Position numbers and translations under genes: made by a program. Source: Spinacia oleracea (lineage: Eukaryota > Streptophyta > Magnoliopsida > Caryophyllales > Amaranthaceae). Taken from it: a stretch of DNA of 64,000 nt. Shown piece by piece: positions 63,291 through 64,000 of the stretch (within the stretch, counting starts at the first letter, position 1; each line of letters opens with the position of its first letter). The stretch covers positions 134,500,385-134,564,384 of the forward strand of contig NC_079487.1 in assembly GCF_020520425.1 (NCBI RefSeq), written 5' to 3'. The notes under the pieces were generated by a model. It was given only the letters and a program-made list of their open reading frames with translations, did no database searches and was not told where the DNA came from.

Positions 63291-64000
63291 GTATAGCAGA
63301 GAAACAAAACCTGAAAGAGAATGAAGGCGTGTTAAGGAGGAAACCAACATAAATCCCACAAAATTTTAAGAATTGGGTTCTAATTTTGTCATTATTTCTC
63401 TCTCTCTAGAAATCCCAGCTCAGTTCTTCACAGTTGTAGAGAGAGAAAGTGAGAATTTGTGGAGTTGAAGCTTTAATCTGATCTATAGTTCCCATTTTGT
63501 GTTTTTCTTGGTTTGAAGCAGATCCAAGTGGTTTTGATTCCAGAATGTTTGCAACCTTCATCAAATTTTGAGGGGATTTGATTCAAATGCTTTGGACTTT
63601 GGAGTATTTCTGGTAAGTTCTTCACACAATAGATAAATTTGGGGGAAAAGGGGTTGGTTTAATGTGTTGTTAATTGGGGTTTTTTGGGTGTAATTGATTG
63701 TAATGAAGTAGTAATTATGCTTAATTTTAAGTGCCATTCTGTGTTGTTTTTGTAAAGTGGCTGGTGATGAACTAGGGTTTGTGTTGAGTAACGATCTTGA
63801 ATATGTATATGTATTTTCTGTTTGGGTGATTGTTTGTTGAGATTTTGTGAAAAGGGTTTTTGTGGGTTTGGCAATTTGAGTTGTGTAGTGAACGAGGTTT
63901 CACTTATATTTGAGGGTGTGAGTGTGGATTGATTCTGGTGTACCTACATTGAGTTAATTGAACAGTGATCTTGCTTGATTGGAGACGAATTCGAAGCCCG
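63291..64000 (+). other. 5' leader exon and first intron of a gene leaving the window
   Basis: A TCTCTCTCTC tract at about 63400 and AGAGAGAGAAAGTGAGAA are typical of plant 5' leaders. TATTTCTG|GTAAGTTC at 63612/63613 is a near-consensus donor, and the sequence after it is T-rich like an intron. The leader holds a complete short upstream ORF (63545-63571, reading MFATFIKF) and a second ATG at 63580 just before the donor. The main coding region is outside the window, so the product is unknown. Confidence 0.5.

Overview
The window is nuclear DNA from a flowering plant. It is AT-rich, its genes have short exons with GT-AG introns, the proteins are plant types, and both introns and spacers are full of small DNA transposons. 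The Stowaway ends reading CTCCCTCCGTCCC and the protein sequences fit a eudicot, possibly Amaranthaceae/Caryophyllales; that placement is a weak inference. There are no bacterial operons, CRISPR arrays or intact retroelements.

Layout. A candidate last exon of an unknown gene lies at 191-289 (+). A two-exon ankyrin-repeat gene runs 4659-7428 (+). A 7-exon LHT1-type amino acid transporter runs 8078-13659 (-), convergent with the ankyrin gene. Between their 3' ends sits an isolated heat-shock-type promoter (7650-7724) with no recognisable gene. The 16-exon gene for DNA polymerase alpha subunit B (POLA2) runs 15021-21350 (+), with E2F-type sites upstream. From 21.7 to 27.3 kb there are nested transposons, a duplicated repeat and a B3-domain gene that looks broken. 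A single-exon TLC-domain gene (28265-29047, -) has tandem copies of a SINE head just past its stop. A GeBP-like transcription factor (31532-32749, -) follows, with duplicated copies of its own 3' end. The 11-exon plastid 3-oxoacyl-ACP reductase gene (FabG/KAR, 35079-41490, -) comes next. At 46.7-49.1 kb there is a decayed tandem array of an RNase T2-like gene (-). An acidic ORF of unknown function with three internal repeats lies at 49463-50038 (+). A 4-exon Iojap/RsfS-like gene runs 51213-57008 (-). The remainder is intergenic with a MULE, a SINE and other repeats, ending in the 5' leader of a gene that leaves the window (+).

The genes are unrelated housekeeping and regulatory functions: DNA replication, plastid fatty acid synthesis, organelle ribosome silencing, amino acid transport and transcription. 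I see no operon-like co-operation. The most notable features are in the repeats: precisely bounded hAT, Stowaway, Helitron, MULE and SINE insertions with target duplications, transposon ends within about 50 nt of splice sites, tandem amplification of a SINE promoter head, two predicted GC-AG introns, and local segmental duplications that dragged gene ends and transposon ends along.

Exon borders were worked out by hand from reading frame and splice consensus. The CDS totals are multiples of three for all multi-exon genes called intact (ankyrin 652 aa, LHT 441 aa, POLA2 616 aa, FabG 321 aa, Iojap 183 aa).
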